DNA of 33,972 nucleotides, from positions 1-33,972 of the forward strand of contig JAPLJQ010000256.1 of NCBI GenBank assembly GCA_026388495.1, read 5' to 3'. Source of the stretch: Deltaproteobacteria bacterium (lineage in GTDB: Bacteria > Desulfobacterota > Syntrophia > Syntrophales > UBA2185). The translations under genes and the position numbers were made by a program. How positions within the stretch are numbered: the stretch's first letter is position 1; each line of letters begins with the position of its first letter. Positions 23,353 to 31,625 of this stretch are shown here, piece after piece. The notes beneath the pieces were generated by a model, which saw nothing but the letters and a program-made list of their open reading frames with translations, had not been told where the DNA came from and ran no database searches.

Positions 23353-24066
23353 TCAACGGATTGGATCAAGGGATCTGAGAGAACGAATACGTTCCGGGAA
23401 ATCCGTGAAGACCCCGTCAACCCCCATTGCCGCCATCTTTGCAATGTCACGGGGATCATTGACGGTATAGACAAACACCCTCAGTCCGCGCCGATGGGCG
23501 CGCTCCACGAATCCTGCATTCACGAGGTCCATGCGGGGATGCACGGAATAAACGGCATGACGCGTTGCGAACGGGGAATAACGGCGATGCATCCCGCCGA
23601 CAATCACACCGGCCCGGAGATGAGGGGCAAGCTCCTTCACCTTTGCCAGTTCCCGCTGATTGAAGGAAGATACGATAAACTGATCCCCATGCCAGCCCCG
23701 ATCCTTTATATATTGATCGATGAGAGAAATGGTCAGAGCCGCCGTATCCGGGCCTTTCAGCTCCACATTGACGCCGATTCTACAGTCCGCAAGGTCAAAC
23801 AGTTCCCGAAGCGTCGGAATTTTCTGCCCTTTGCCCGCATCGAGGGAGCGGAGATATCCCAGCGATTTCTCCATCACATACCCGGAGCCGTTCGTCGTCC
23901 GTTCGAGCCGCTCGTCGTGGATGACGATCAGTTCCCCTTCCACGGCGTACACGTCCACTTCGACCCAGTCCGCTCCCAGAACGATGGCCTTTTCCACCGC
24001 CGGTAACGTGTTTTCCGGTTCATGGCCCGATGCGCCGCGATGGGCAAAACAGAGAATCTTTTTCAT
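23353..24066 (-). CDS. Glycerophosphodiester phosphodiesterase
   Basis: A 237-residue GDPD-family enzyme (UgpQ type, cytoplasmic, as no signal peptide is present). It hydrolyses glycerophosphodiesters to glycerol 3-phosphate and an alcohol. Key parts are HRGASGHEPENT (about residues 9-20, catalytic His and Glu), EVDVYAVEGELIVIHDERL (36-55, metal Glu/Asp and second His) and VNVELKG. The TIM-barrel end VNDPRDIAKMAAMGVDGVFT is typical. It stands alone, divergent from the MaoC-fold gene with a 249-base gap. No good ribosome site precedes ATG 24064-24066. Confidence 0.93.
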   Translation of the reverse strand: MKKILCFAHRGASGHEPENTLPAVEKAIVLGADWVEVDVYAVEGELIVIHDERLERTTNGSGYVMEKSLGYLRSLDAGKGQKIPTLRELFDLADCRIGVNVELKGPDTAALTISLIDQYIKDRGWHGDQFIVSSFNQRELAKVKELAPHLRAGVIVGGMHRRYSPFATRHAVYSVHPRMDLVNAGFVERAHRRGLRVFVYTVNDPRDIAKMAAMGVDGVFTDFPERIRSLRSLDPIR

Positions 24067-24210
24067 GTGCCGACTTTTTTGGAAGATTTATGTATCTTTA
24101 TGCATGCCGGATTTGCTCGCCGCTATATCTGAACAATAGCAGAGGTTTAAGGGGCATGCAAGATTGAAATCGGAAAGTGAAATTATTAACAGATTGTGAT
24201 CCATATTACA

Positions 24211-24239
24211 TTGACATACAAAACCGTTTTTCTTATATT
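24211..24239 (+). promoter_or_regulatory. Promoter of the MaoC-fold gene
   Basis: TTGACA (24211-24216), a 17-base spacer, TATATT (24234-24239). Five of six at the -10 and a perfect -35. It would give a leader of about 70 bases ahead of ATG 24316. Confidence 0.7.
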
Positions 24240-24315
24240 CTTTCCAGTAAAAAGGACGTTCTCATCAAACAGACAAAATTCGGAGTAACTTATTCATAAG
24301 AAGGAGGGTCGAGTT

Positions 24316-24780
24316 ATGGTTAGTGAAGGTATAGCAGCGGGCACAAAAATTCGTAGCAGGGTTAATCGAACGATAGACAAAGGGGATTTTTCTCTCTTGC
24401 ACAGTTTCTGCTGGTTCATTTTGCCTGTTCATTGCGACGCAGAGTATGCCAAGCAAACTTGGTTTGGCGAACGTTCTCTGGCGGCTCCTATCATATTTGT
24501 CATCGCCGACGGTCTTGTCCACCGCGGCGACGCACTCACCGAACTTTTAGAAGAACATGGGTTCTCTATCGCCGCTTACATCGGTATAGAGAATGTCAAA
24601 TTCACCAAACCAGTCCTTTTCGGTGATACACTCAGAGCAGAGGCGGAAGTGACCGCGTTTCGCCCCACAAAAAATCCACTGCGAAGTTTACTATCATACA
24701 CAAACAAGACATATAACCAGCGTAATGAGTTGGTAGTGGAATATACCAGCAGTATGCTCGTTCAAAAACAGAGCCAATGA
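24316..24780 (+). CDS. MaoC-like hot-dog protein with altered active site
   Basis: A 154-residue hot-dog-fold protein of the MaoC dehydratase family. VHCDAEYAKQTWFGERSLAAP (split near residues 38-58) and FTKPVLFGDTLRAE are family marks. The hydratase motif D-x-N-P-x-H is worn: the His (H39) and Pro (P37) are kept but the Asp position is Phe34 and the Asn is Leu36. It probably does not hydrate enoyl-CoA; it may bind acyl-CoA or act as a structural partner. AAGGAGG precedes the ATG. It has its own good promoter and is followed by palindromic repeat copy 2. Confidence 0.8.
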   Translation: MVSEGIAAGTKIRSRVNRTIDKGDFSLLHSFCWFILPVHCDAEYAKQTWFGERSLAAPIIFVIADGLVHRGDALTELLEEHGFSIAAYIGIENVKFTKPVLFGDTLRAEAEVTAFRPTKNPLRSLLSYTNKTYNQRNELVVEYTSSMLVQKQSQ

Positions 24781-24808
24781 TTGGTTCGTGTACATTGTTT
24801 CAAGATTA

Positions 24809-24939
24809 GAGACCTTTGAAAAATGCCCCCACTTTGTCATTCCCACGAAAGTGGGAATCCAGAATGCCCTGAAAACACTGGATTCCCGTTTGCACGGGAA
24901 TGACAACTTAGACCATTTACGGCGAAATTCAAAGATCTC
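24809..24939 (+). repeat. Dispersed palindromic repeat, copy 2
   Basis: Inverted ends GAGACCTTTGAA and its near-complement (TTCAAAGATCTC) enclose two exact ATTCCC-N8-GGGAAT hairpins at 24839-24858 (loop GAAA, inner pairs AC/GT) and 24882-24901 (loop TTGC, inner pairs GT/AC). The ends differ from those of copies 1, 3 and 4, so the ends vary while the core is kept. It lies between two plus-strand genes. Confidence 0.9.
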
Positions 24940-24988
24940 GATTACATCAAATGAAGCGGTTGTTAAATAAAAGCGAAGGAGCTTTTTT

Positions 24989-25435
24989 GTGTCATTAGTC
25001 GGAAAAAATATCGATGCCCATTGTACGAAATGCAAACGCCTGCTGGCCCACATTGTCATGTATGAAGTTGACGGCGCCGTCAGCAGGGTTAAATGTAAAA
25101 CCTGCGGTTCGGAACACAGATACAAAAGAGAGAAGCCACAGATAAAAAGGAGCGATCCAGCGCCGCGTTCCAGGCAGGAAATGCGGGGAAAAACGGCGTC
25201 TGCGAGCCGAAAAGCGGTCAATGACGTCCCTGTCCGCTGGGAACTCAGGCAGAGCGAAATGAATACGGAAATTCCCGTAAAAACCTACAGCATTCAGGAC
25301 ATATTCAAGTTAAAAGATGTCATCCGGCATCCCGTATTCGGCCTGGGTTTTGTAGAACGGGTCATTTCAGAGACACGGATGGATGTGTTGTTCAAAGATG
25401 CTGTGAAACTAATGGCTATGAATACCCGGCCGTGA
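24989..25435 (+). CDS. Zinc-ribbon protein with CarD/tudor-like C-terminus
   Basis: A 148-residue protein, function unknown. Four cysteines (C12, C15, C36, C39) form a zinc ribbon near the start. A basic, flexible middle follows (about 45-80). The C-terminal part KDVIRHPVFGLGFVERVISE and MDVLFKDAVKLM follow the pattern V.H..FG.G.V........V.F, as in the small beta-barrels of CarD-like and UvrD/Mfd-associated domains. GTG 24989 is the start with AAGGAG at 24975-24980. It lies after repeat copy 2. A role in transcription or repair is only a guess from the barrel. Confidence 0.7.
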   Translation: MSLVGKNIDAHCTKCKRLLAHIVMYEVDGAVSRVKCKTCGSEHRYKREKPQIKRSDPAPRSRQEMRGKTASASRKAVNDVPVRWELRQSEMNTEIPVKTYSIQDIFKLKDVIRHPVFGLGFVERVISETRMDVLFKDAVKLMAMNTRP

Positions 25436-25485
25436 TGGCTATGGAATAATTGAAGACCGGGACAAGGGAATGGATTCGGGTGTCT

Positions 25486-26565
25486 TTATTTTTCCAGCCA
25501 TGTGGCCATGCGGCCCTTCTCTTCCGCTTCCCACGCCGGTGAAAGGCGGATCTGCAAAAACAGATTGAAGAGACGCTCCATCGTCTTTATCGCCTGTTCC
25601 AGCAGATATATCCGCTCCAGCGTTTTGCCTTCTTTGTCCTTCTCATCCTCTTCCATCTCCATCGCTTCCGGCAGCTTCATCGACTGAAACTGGAACCGGT
25701 CCGCCTTGAATGTGAATTCCCAGTTTGCTGCATCACGGCACAGTTTAATGCGCCCTTCCTTGATCATCTTACCCTGCCGCAACGCCTCTTTTCCCTCTTT
25801 CAGGTCGGAACGAATCCCCTGGCAGACCACCTGCTCAGAGTAATCGCCGTCCCCGGAGGCGAGAACGATTCTCCTGACAAAGTGTATATCCACCTCTTCC
25901 CCGGGCGAGACGGTAATCATCCCGTCTCTTTCCTCGCTCTTAAACCAGAGCCACGTGAGAAATTCCCTGCCCCAGGGCAACCCCTCCGGAGAAGAAAGGT
26001 GCGCTGCAAATTCGGGGCTTAGATATTGCGGGTCCCAGGGTAAAAAAGGGTGGAAGGAGAAATTGAAAGCTTCATGGAAGAGAGCGTGAAAATCATCAGT
26101 CACCTTATCAGAAAGACTGGAAATAAGAAGGCTTTTCTCCATGGGGTGCCAGCACACCTCAAAAAAGGAGGGGATAGGCTGCACTTTTTTCAACAGATCG
26201 CCCCGTACCGCTTCTTTGATCTCCTCCCGCTGCTTTCTGTGAATCTTTGCGATATCCCGTTTCGCGATATATTCTTTCTCCACCTGGAGGCATTTTATCC
26301 TGAGCAGTGCCGGAGGCACCACCTTTTTGTCAATACGCAGCGAGAAGATGAGATAATTTCCGAAATTGTATTTCCCACCGGCAAAGTCCGTATCGAGGGG
26401 ATCTTCTACATCCGTCCATCCGGCTGCTTTTTCCGCCGCCGCACCGATGAAATCGGGAAAAGCGTATCTTTTGACCTGCTCATCGAAAATATTGTTGAAA
26501 TCCGCCGGAATCTCTCCGGTTACCCTATACTGTGAAAAAGTCATCGATCCTTTTAAAAAGCCCAT
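25486..26565 (-). CDS. rdgC: RdgC family recombination-associated protein
   Basis: A 359-residue RdgC-family protein. E. coli RdgC forms a ring around double-stranded DNA and restrains RecA. Family marks: MGFLKGSMTFSQYRVTGEIP at the start, then DFIGAAAEKAAGW, GNYLIFSLRIDKKVVPPALL (about 69-88) and HRKQREEIKEAVRGDLLKKV. The C-terminal third is charged and partly coiled. It is longer than the E. coli protein (about 303). AGGAAT precedes the ATG. It lies downstream of the nuclease-like gene on the same strand, with repeat copy 3 between. Confidence 0.85.
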   Translation of the reverse strand: MGFLKGSMTFSQYRVTGEIPADFNNIFDEQVKRYAFPDFIGAAAEKAAGWTDVEDPLDTDFAGGKYNFGNYLIFSLRIDKKVVPPALLRIKCLQVEKEYIAKRDIAKIHRKQREEIKEAVRGDLLKKVQPIPSFFEVCWHPMEKSLLISSLSDKVTDDFHALFHEAFNFSFHPFLPWDPQYLSPEFAAHLSSPEGLPWGREFLTWLWFKSEERDGMITVSPGEEVDIHFVRRIVLASGDGDYSEQVVCQGIRSDLKEGKEALRQGKMIKEGRIKLCRDAANWEFTFKADRFQFQSMKLPEAMEMEEDEKDKEGKTLERIYLLEQAIKTMERLFNLFLQIRLSPAWEAEEKGRMATWLEK

Positions 26566-26701
26566 GAGATATTCCTGTCTTTCAGAAGTGGGCCTTTATA
26601 AATGATCCGGATAGGAAAGTCAATCACCCCGAACAGGAAAAATCATGTGTTAGTCCCGGCATTCACAAATGGAGAGCTTAAATGCCCGGAATGTTATTAT
26701 T

Positions 26702-26843
26702 GATGGACTCGTAAAAAGTCCCCCAACCTGTCATTCCCGCGGAGGCGGGAATCCAGACCATACGTAAGCGTGTGAAAATACTGGATTCCCGTTTTCACGG
26801 GAATGACAAATTGAGGCAAAATTCGACTTTTTACGGGTTCGTC
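26702..26843 (-). repeat. Dispersed palindromic repeat, copy 3 (inverted)
   Basis: Nearly the same sequence as copy 1 on the opposite strand, ends GACTCGTAAAAAGTC and GACTTTTTACGGGTTCGTC. Hairpins: 26733-26752 (inner pairs GC/GC) and 26785-26804 (minus-strand loop GAAA, inner pairs GT/AC). It is flanked by a 10-base direct repeat, ATTATTGATG (26696-26705 and 26844-26853), which may be a target-site duplication. It lies between two minus-strand genes. Confidence 0.9.
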
Positions 26844-26876
26844 ATTATTGATGTTAAAATCGATTTTTCAGAGGTT

Positions 26877-27863
26877 TTAAATGAACGCAGACAGACCGGA
26901 GAAGACGGCAAGATCATCCTGCCATTCATATTCAAGGATGTTGATTCCCAGTTTTTTCAGTTTTTCTGAGAGGGGCTGGTCCGTACCCCGGGGAAGAACA
27001 AGTATCAGGCGGGTGGTTCCCGGCAGGTCAACGCCGGAGAGCAATAACTTCGACATTCCTGCATGAACAACGGCGGTTGAGGCTTCCGTCATCACCTGAA
27101 AAACCGTGGTGATCCGCCTGTCTGCATCTACGACGAACAGGTCGATGGTCATATCATTCCCGACGGTGAATCCCTTCCGTTTCAGGGCTGAATGTAAATC
27201 CGAGACGATCAGTCCGTGATCGCAGCTTAACGCCGGATTACACTCGAACCGGTCACATCCGTAATCAACGAGTTCCTCCCTGAATCGCGGTTCATCAAAG
27301 GTAATTTCCATCTGGGGGGAGCGACGAGACATCACATCTTTCATTTGATTCACTTTGCGGACAAATTGCGTCACCTGCCTCACAAAACGTGGGGAATTTA
27401 ACGCCCCGACGAGGGCCACCGTCGTTTCAGCATCCCCGTCTTCCATCACGGACCATGCCCCGCGGTAGTGTTTTTCAAACAGCGATTTCCCCACACCTTT
27501 TTTACCGCCGCCGATCTTGCCGCGATGGACGACAAATATCCGACCATGGCGATCCTTCGCCAGGGCCCCACCCATCCGTCTGTCTATGCCGCGCAGGGGG
27601 AAATTGATCTCACAGGTGATGGACACCGGCGACGCCCCGGTCGGCTTTCCCACTCCGAAGGCATGACCGCACCGGTTCCCGGATATCTTTTCGTGATACA
27701 TCCATATCCCGAGACGGCTCGACCAGAAGACTTTCGCACTGAATGCTCCCCCGGGGTGTCCCAGATTGACATGGAGTTTATCATCAACAAAAGGTTTGAA
27801 GCTTTTAACGAACTGCCGCCGGTACTTTTTAATGGCAGACTCGTCCTCAAGGACTTTCAACAT
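26877..27863 (-). CDS. Unknown protein with degenerate PD-(D/E)XK-like C-terminal domain
   Basis: A 328-residue protein (ATG 27861-27863, preferred over a GTG at 27866 because GAGGA lies eight bases before). No named family was recognised. The N-terminal half has a GKIGGGKKGVGKSLF stretch (about residues 116-130) and INFPLRGIDRRMGG. The C-terminal half reads like a PD-(D/E)XK nuclease fold: HGL.VSDLHSAL, IDLFVVDAD (Asp near 241), then VFQVMTEAS where an E-x-K would be expected, and a helix followed by RLILVLPRGT. E is replaced by Q and K by M, so catalysis is unlikely if the fold is right. It precedes rdgC on the same strand. Confidence 0.65.
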   Translation of the reverse strand: MLKVLEDESAIKKYRRQFVKSFKPFVDDKLHVNLGHPGGAFSAKVFWSSRLGIWMYHEKISGNRCGHAFGVGKPTGASPVSITCEINFPLRGIDRRMGGALAKDRHGRIFVVHRGKIGGGKKGVGKSLFEKHYRGAWSVMEDGDAETTVALVGALNSPRFVRQVTQFVRKVNQMKDVMSRRSPQMEITFDEPRFREELVDYGCDRFECNPALSCDHGLIVSDLHSALKRKGFTVGNDMTIDLFVVDADRRITTVFQVMTEASTAVVHAGMSKLLLSGVDLPGTTRLILVLPRGTDQPLSEKLKKLGINILEYEWQDDLAVFSGLSAFI

Positions 27864-28240
27864 CACCTTTTCCTCTGAGACCAGGATGCAATGAAGGTTG
27901 TTACTGATGGGTTGTTAATATTTACAGGAATTGGCTCACTTAATCAAGGCGTTTTCAGAAACATACGGCTCTTGGGGGAGAGGGTCCCCATGGATATTTT
28001 TTATCCAACTGGATACCATAACCGGATACTTATTATCCACTTTTTGTTGTAAAAAAGAAATTGGACATCACCAGATATCCATACACATTTTAAATAACGT
28101 TATTATATTAATAAGATACGCATCGCTTCTGGCAAACGGCACAACCTTTGCTGTTCCGGCGTGGTATGTATCCATTGACTATGGGCGTCTCCTCTTGTAA
28201 ATGAAAGCTTTGAAATTTAAATAAAATAGTTTAATAAAAA
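27864..28240. other. Intergenic region before repeat copy 4
   Basis: No supported gene. A weak 89-codon frame (27931-28200, TTG start, no ribosome site, no family resemblance) is not accepted. The region is AT-rich and divergent between the nuclease-like gene and the efflux operon, so it should hold promoters, but no clear -35/-10 pair was seen. Confidence 0.5.
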
Positions 28241-28375
28241 TGACGGATTCATGAAAAGTCAAAACATGTGTAATTTTGTCATTCCCGTGAAAACGGGAAT
28301 CCAGTATTTTCGTATGTTTATAATTTTATAGATTCCCGCCTACGCGGGAATGACAGACTTTTTGCGAGTTCATCA
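28241..28375 (+). repeat. Dispersed palindromic repeat, copy 4
   Basis: Ends TGACGGATTCATGAAAAGTC and the complement-like GACTTTTTGCGAGTTCATCA. Exact hairpins at 28281-28300 (loop GAAA) and 28332-28351 (loop CTAC). Same direction as copy 1. It lies just upstream of the tolC-like gene. Confidence 0.9.
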
Positions 28376-28409
28376 AAAATAAAAATTCAGGTCTTACATA
28401 AGGGTTCAT

Positions 28410-29696
28410 ATGAAAAAAATTTCTTTACTATTGATTTCCATGATCCTGCTCCTCTCTTTCAATGCGCGGGCGGAGGACCTCATAAAAAAGGGCGACACCC
28501 TCGGTCTTGAACGATGCATTGAAATAGCCCTCAAAAATCAGCCGAATATGGTCGCGGCAAAGAGCACCCTAAGGGTGAACGAAAGCAGGATCGGCCAGGC
28601 AAAGTCAAACTATTATCCACAGATCAACTGGTCATCCGGTTACAACAGAATTTCTTCTTCATCAGCGGGCAGCAATATCATAAGAAAGAGCAATCCCTAT
28701 GATGATTATCAGAGCAATGTGACACTGAACCAGAACATCTACGATTTTGAAAAGACGGCGACCCAGGTAAAGATTCAGAATCTGAACCTCGATTCCTCCC
28801 GCTCAGACCTTGAGAACATTTCAAGTCAGACCGTTTTCGGCGTCCGGGAGGCCTATTTCAACGTCCTGCGTTCAGGAAGGAACCGGGATGTTGCCATGGA
28901 AACGGTTCAGCAGTTCCAGCATCACCTTGACCAGGCGAAAGGGTTTTTTGAGGTGGGTGTAAAGCCGAAATTCGACGTAACGAAAGCGGAGGTTGATTTA
29001 AGCAATGCGAAATTGAACCTCATCAAAATGGAAAACAATCTCCGAATCGCAAAGGTGAATCTCAACAATGCCATGGGTATTCCGGAGGCGCCGGAGTATC
29101 ATATCGTAGATGATTTTGGATTCCGGCAGTACGATATCACATTTGATGACGCCCTGAAACGGGCCTACACCGGCCGGCCAGACCTTCAGTCCATTATCGT
29201 AAAGAAGGAAGCCTCGGAAAGAACGATCGATCTGCAAAAGAAGGGGTACTACCCGACCTTGTCAGGCAATGCAAGCTATGGCTTCGGCGGGCAGGATTTC
29301 CCTGTTCAGGAAGGATGGAATTTCGGGGCGACCCTGACTTTCCCCCTTTTCAGCGGACTTTCAACGAAATACCAGGTAGAGGAAGCCAGGGCAAATCTGG
29401 ATGTTCTGAAGGCCAATGAAGAGTCCCTGAGGCAGGCAATCAACCTTGATGTCCGTCAGGCGCACCTCAATTTAGAGCAGGCAAGTGAGAGTATTTCCAC
29501 GACGGAACTCACGGTGAGGCAGGCGAATGAAAATCTTGAACTCGCCAATGGAAGGTACGCTTCCGGCGTGGGAAACCCCATAGAGGTCACGGATGCCCTC
29601 ATTACTCTGGCCAATGCAAAAACAGCCTACATCGCGGCCCTATATGACTACAAAGTCGCCCGGGCAAGTCTCGAAAAAGCAATGGGTATGCAATAA
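28410..29696 (+). CDS. TolC-family outer-membrane efflux protein
   Basis: A 428-residue outer membrane channel of the TolC family. It has a signal peptide (MKKISLLLISMILLLSFNAR). The duplicated TolC structure is visible: each half has a long helical part (DLENISSQTVFGVREAYFNV and LRQAINLDVRQAHLNLEQAS) and GVGNPIEVTDALITL at the end of the second. It forms the exit duct for the adaptor and MacB-like parts that follow. It starts the efflux operon; the next gene is 29 bases on. Confidence 0.93.
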   Translation: MKKISLLLISMILLLSFNARAEDLIKKGDTLGLERCIEIALKNQPNMVAAKSTLRVNESRIGQAKSNYYPQINWSSGYNRISSSSAGSNIIRKSNPYDDYQSNVTLNQNIYDFEKTATQVKIQNLNLDSSRSDLENISSQTVFGVREAYFNVLRSGRNRDVAMETVQQFQHHLDQAKGFFEVGVKPKFDVTKAEVDLSNAKLNLIKMENNLRIAKVNLNNAMGIPEAPEYHIVDDFGFRQYDITFDDALKRAYTGRPDLQSIIVKKEASERTIDLQKKGYYPTLSGNASYGFGGQDFPVQEGWNFGATLTFPLFSGLSTKYQVEEARANLDVLKANEESLRQAINLDVRQAHLNLEQASESISTTELTVRQANENLELANGRYASGVGNPIEVTDALITLANAKTAYIAALYDYKVARASLEKAMGMQ

Positions 29697-29725
29697 AACA
29701 AAAGAGGGTGTGAAAGAGTCTGATC

Positions 29726-30907
29726 ATGAAAAAGAAAGTTATCATTGTCGTTGTCCTTGTTATTATATTTCTGGCGGCAGGAGCGTTTTTCATCCTGAAT
29801 AATCGGGATAACGGCCCGAAATTCAGAATGGAGAAGGCGGGGAAAGGAGATATCAAAGCAACGGTGACGGCGACAGGGACGATGAATGCCGTCGTAACGG
29901 TCCTGGTGGGAACACAGGTATCGGGAACGATCCAGACCCTTTACGTCGATTTCAATTCTCCCGTGAAAAAGGGTCAGATTCTGGCCCAGATTGACCCGGC
30001 CACGTTCCAGGCGCAGGCCGAACAGGCAAAGGCCAACCTTCTTCTGGCAAAGGCGAACGTAGAAAAATCAGGGGCGGCCCTCCTCGATGCCAAAAGAACC
30101 ATGGAAAGAAACAAGACGCTATTTGCCAGGAATTTAATAGCAAGGAGCGACTTCGACACCTCGGAAACCAATCATCAATCGGCTTTAGCCCAGCTCTCAG
30201 CCTCAAAGGCCCAGGTTGCACAGGCGAAGGCTGCCCTCGATGGCGCGCAGACCAACCTCAAATACACGAGGATCGTCTCGCCTGTGGACGGGACGGTCAT
30301 ATCGAGAAGCGTGGACGTCGGCCAGACGGTGGCCGCGAGCTTCCAGACGCCGACTCTTTTCAATATCGCCCAGGATCTTACGAAGATGCAGATCGACACC
30401 AATGTCGATGAGGCGGACATCGGAAAAATCAAGGTCGATCAGCCCGTGGAATTTACCGTTGACGCATACGCCGACACAACTTTTAAGGGGAAGGTTGCAG
30501 AGGTCAGAAGCGCCCCCACCACCGTTCAGAACGTGGTAACCTACGATGTGGTGGTCAGGGTGGACAATCCCGAGCATAAACTGAAGCCGGGGATGACGGC
30601 GAATGTTTCGATTATTCTGGCGGATAAAAAGGGAGTTCTCAGGATACCCAATACAGCCTTGAGGTTCAGGCCTACGGAAAGAGGATCTGAAAAAGGAAAG
30701 GAAGCGCTTACCCAGAAGGGACCAAGTGTATGGGTTTTGGAAAACAAAAAGCCTAAACGAATCAGTGTCGCCTTGGGTATCAGTGACGGGAATTATACCG
30801 AAATCATTTCCGGTGACCTGCAAGAGGGCAACGAGGTGATCGTGGAAGCGTCCGGCGTCGGGAAAAAGAATAATTCACCGCCCGCCGGTCCGGGATTCAT
30901 AAGATAA
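29726..30907 (+). CDS. Periplasmic adaptor, MacA/HlyD type
   Basis: A 393-residue membrane fusion protein. A membrane anchor at residues 3-27 is followed by a barrel-lipoyl part (VGTQVSGTIQTLYVDFNSPV), a helical hairpin (about 90-160; QAKANLLLAKANVEKSGAAL), then the second lipoyl half (IVSPVDGTVISRSVDVGQTV) and barrel domains. It bridges the inner-membrane pump and the TolC channel. It overlaps neither neighbour; the ATPase start follows its stop after one base, so translation is linked. Confidence 0.93.
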   Translation: MKKKVIIVVVLVIIFLAAGAFFILNNRDNGPKFRMEKAGKGDIKATVTATGTMNAVVTVLVGTQVSGTIQTLYVDFNSPVKKGQILAQIDPATFQAQAEQAKANLLLAKANVEKSGAALLDAKRTMERNKTLFARNLIARSDFDTSETNHQSALAQLSASKAQVAQAKAALDGAQTNLKYTRIVSPVDGTVISRSVDVGQTVAASFQTPTLFNIAQDLTKMQIDTNVDEADIGKIKVDQPVEFTVDAYADTTFKGKVAEVRSAPTTVQNVVTYDVVVRVDNPEHKLKPGMTANVSIILADKKGVLRIPNTALRFRPTERGSEKGKEALTQKGPSVWVLENKKPKRISVALGISDGNYTEIISGDLQEGNEVIVEASGVGKKNNSPPAGPGFIR

Positions 30908-30908
30908 A

Positions 30909-31625
30909 ATGGCGCTGATTGAGACGGCAGATCTATATAAAATTTACGAATTGGGGGATAGCGACGTGCATGCCCTCGACGGAGTGTCCGTTTCGATTGA
31001 ACAGGGGGAATTTGTCGCCATTATGGGCCCGTCAGGGTCTGGTAAATCGACTTTCATGAATTTAATAGGCTGCCTTGATAAACCCACGAAAGGTCAATAC
31101 CTGCTCGATGGGATCGATGTCGGCAGGCTGAATCGGGATGAACTGGCGGAAATCAGAAACAAGAAGATCGGTTTTGTTTTCCAGATGTTTAACTTGCTTT
31201 CCAGGACATCAGCCGTTGAGAACGTGGAACTTCCCCTTCTGTATAAAAAGATTGCCCCTAAAGACAGACGGGAGAAAGCTCTCACTGCTTTGAAATCTTT
31301 AGGCCTGGAAGGGAGGGAGCACCATCATCCGAACCAGCTCTCCGGCGGGCAGCAGCAGCGGGTTGCCATTGCCAGGGCTCTGGTAAATGACACGCCCATC
31401 ATCCTTGCCGATGAACCGACGGGAAACCTGGACACAAAGACAAGCATCGAAATCATGGAACTCCTGGTCAGGCTGAACAGGGAATCCCATATCACGATCG
31501 TCCTGGTCACCCATGAACCGAATATTGCAGTTTACAGCGGGCGGATCATTCGTTTCCTCGACGGTCTGGTCGTCAGCGATGAAAGAAAACAGCCCGCGCA
31601 AGAAGAAGGCGCTATGATCGGTTGA
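30909..31625 (+). CDS. ABC transporter ATPase, MacB/LolD type
   Basis: A 238-residue ABC ATPase of the MacB/LolD/FtsE group. Walker A GPSGSGKST (about 40-48), signature LSGGQQQRVAIARAL, Walker B ILADEPTGNLD, and the H-loop VTHEPN are complete. It powers the separate FtsX-like permease that follows, whereas E. coli MacB has both in one chain. No strong Shine-Dalgarno; it follows the adaptor stop almost directly. Confidence 0.95.
   Translation: MALIETADLYKIYELGDSDVHALDGVSVSIEQGEFVAIMGPSGSGKSTFMNLIGCLDKPTKGQYLLDGIDVGRLNRDELAEIRNKKIGFVFQMFNLLSRTSAVENVELPLLYKKIAPKDRREKALTALKSLGLEGREHHHPNQLSGGQQQRVAIARALVNDTPIILADEPTGNLDTKTSIEIMELLVRLNRESHITIVLVTHEPNIAVYSGRIIRFLDGLVVSDERKQPAQEEGAMIG

Noticed and set aside
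24788..24970. Small ORF and its antisense partner in repeat copy 2
   Set aside because: They translate the palindrome (VIPTKVGIQ, LDSRLHGND), a common false product of such repeats. The same holds for frames in copy 3.
27931..28200. 89-codon plus-strand frame
   Set aside because: TTG start, no ribosome site, no family resemblance, odd composition.
10948..28375. A CRISPR-like or tandem array
   Set aside because: The four repeats are far apart, in mixed orientation, with genes between them and no cas genes.
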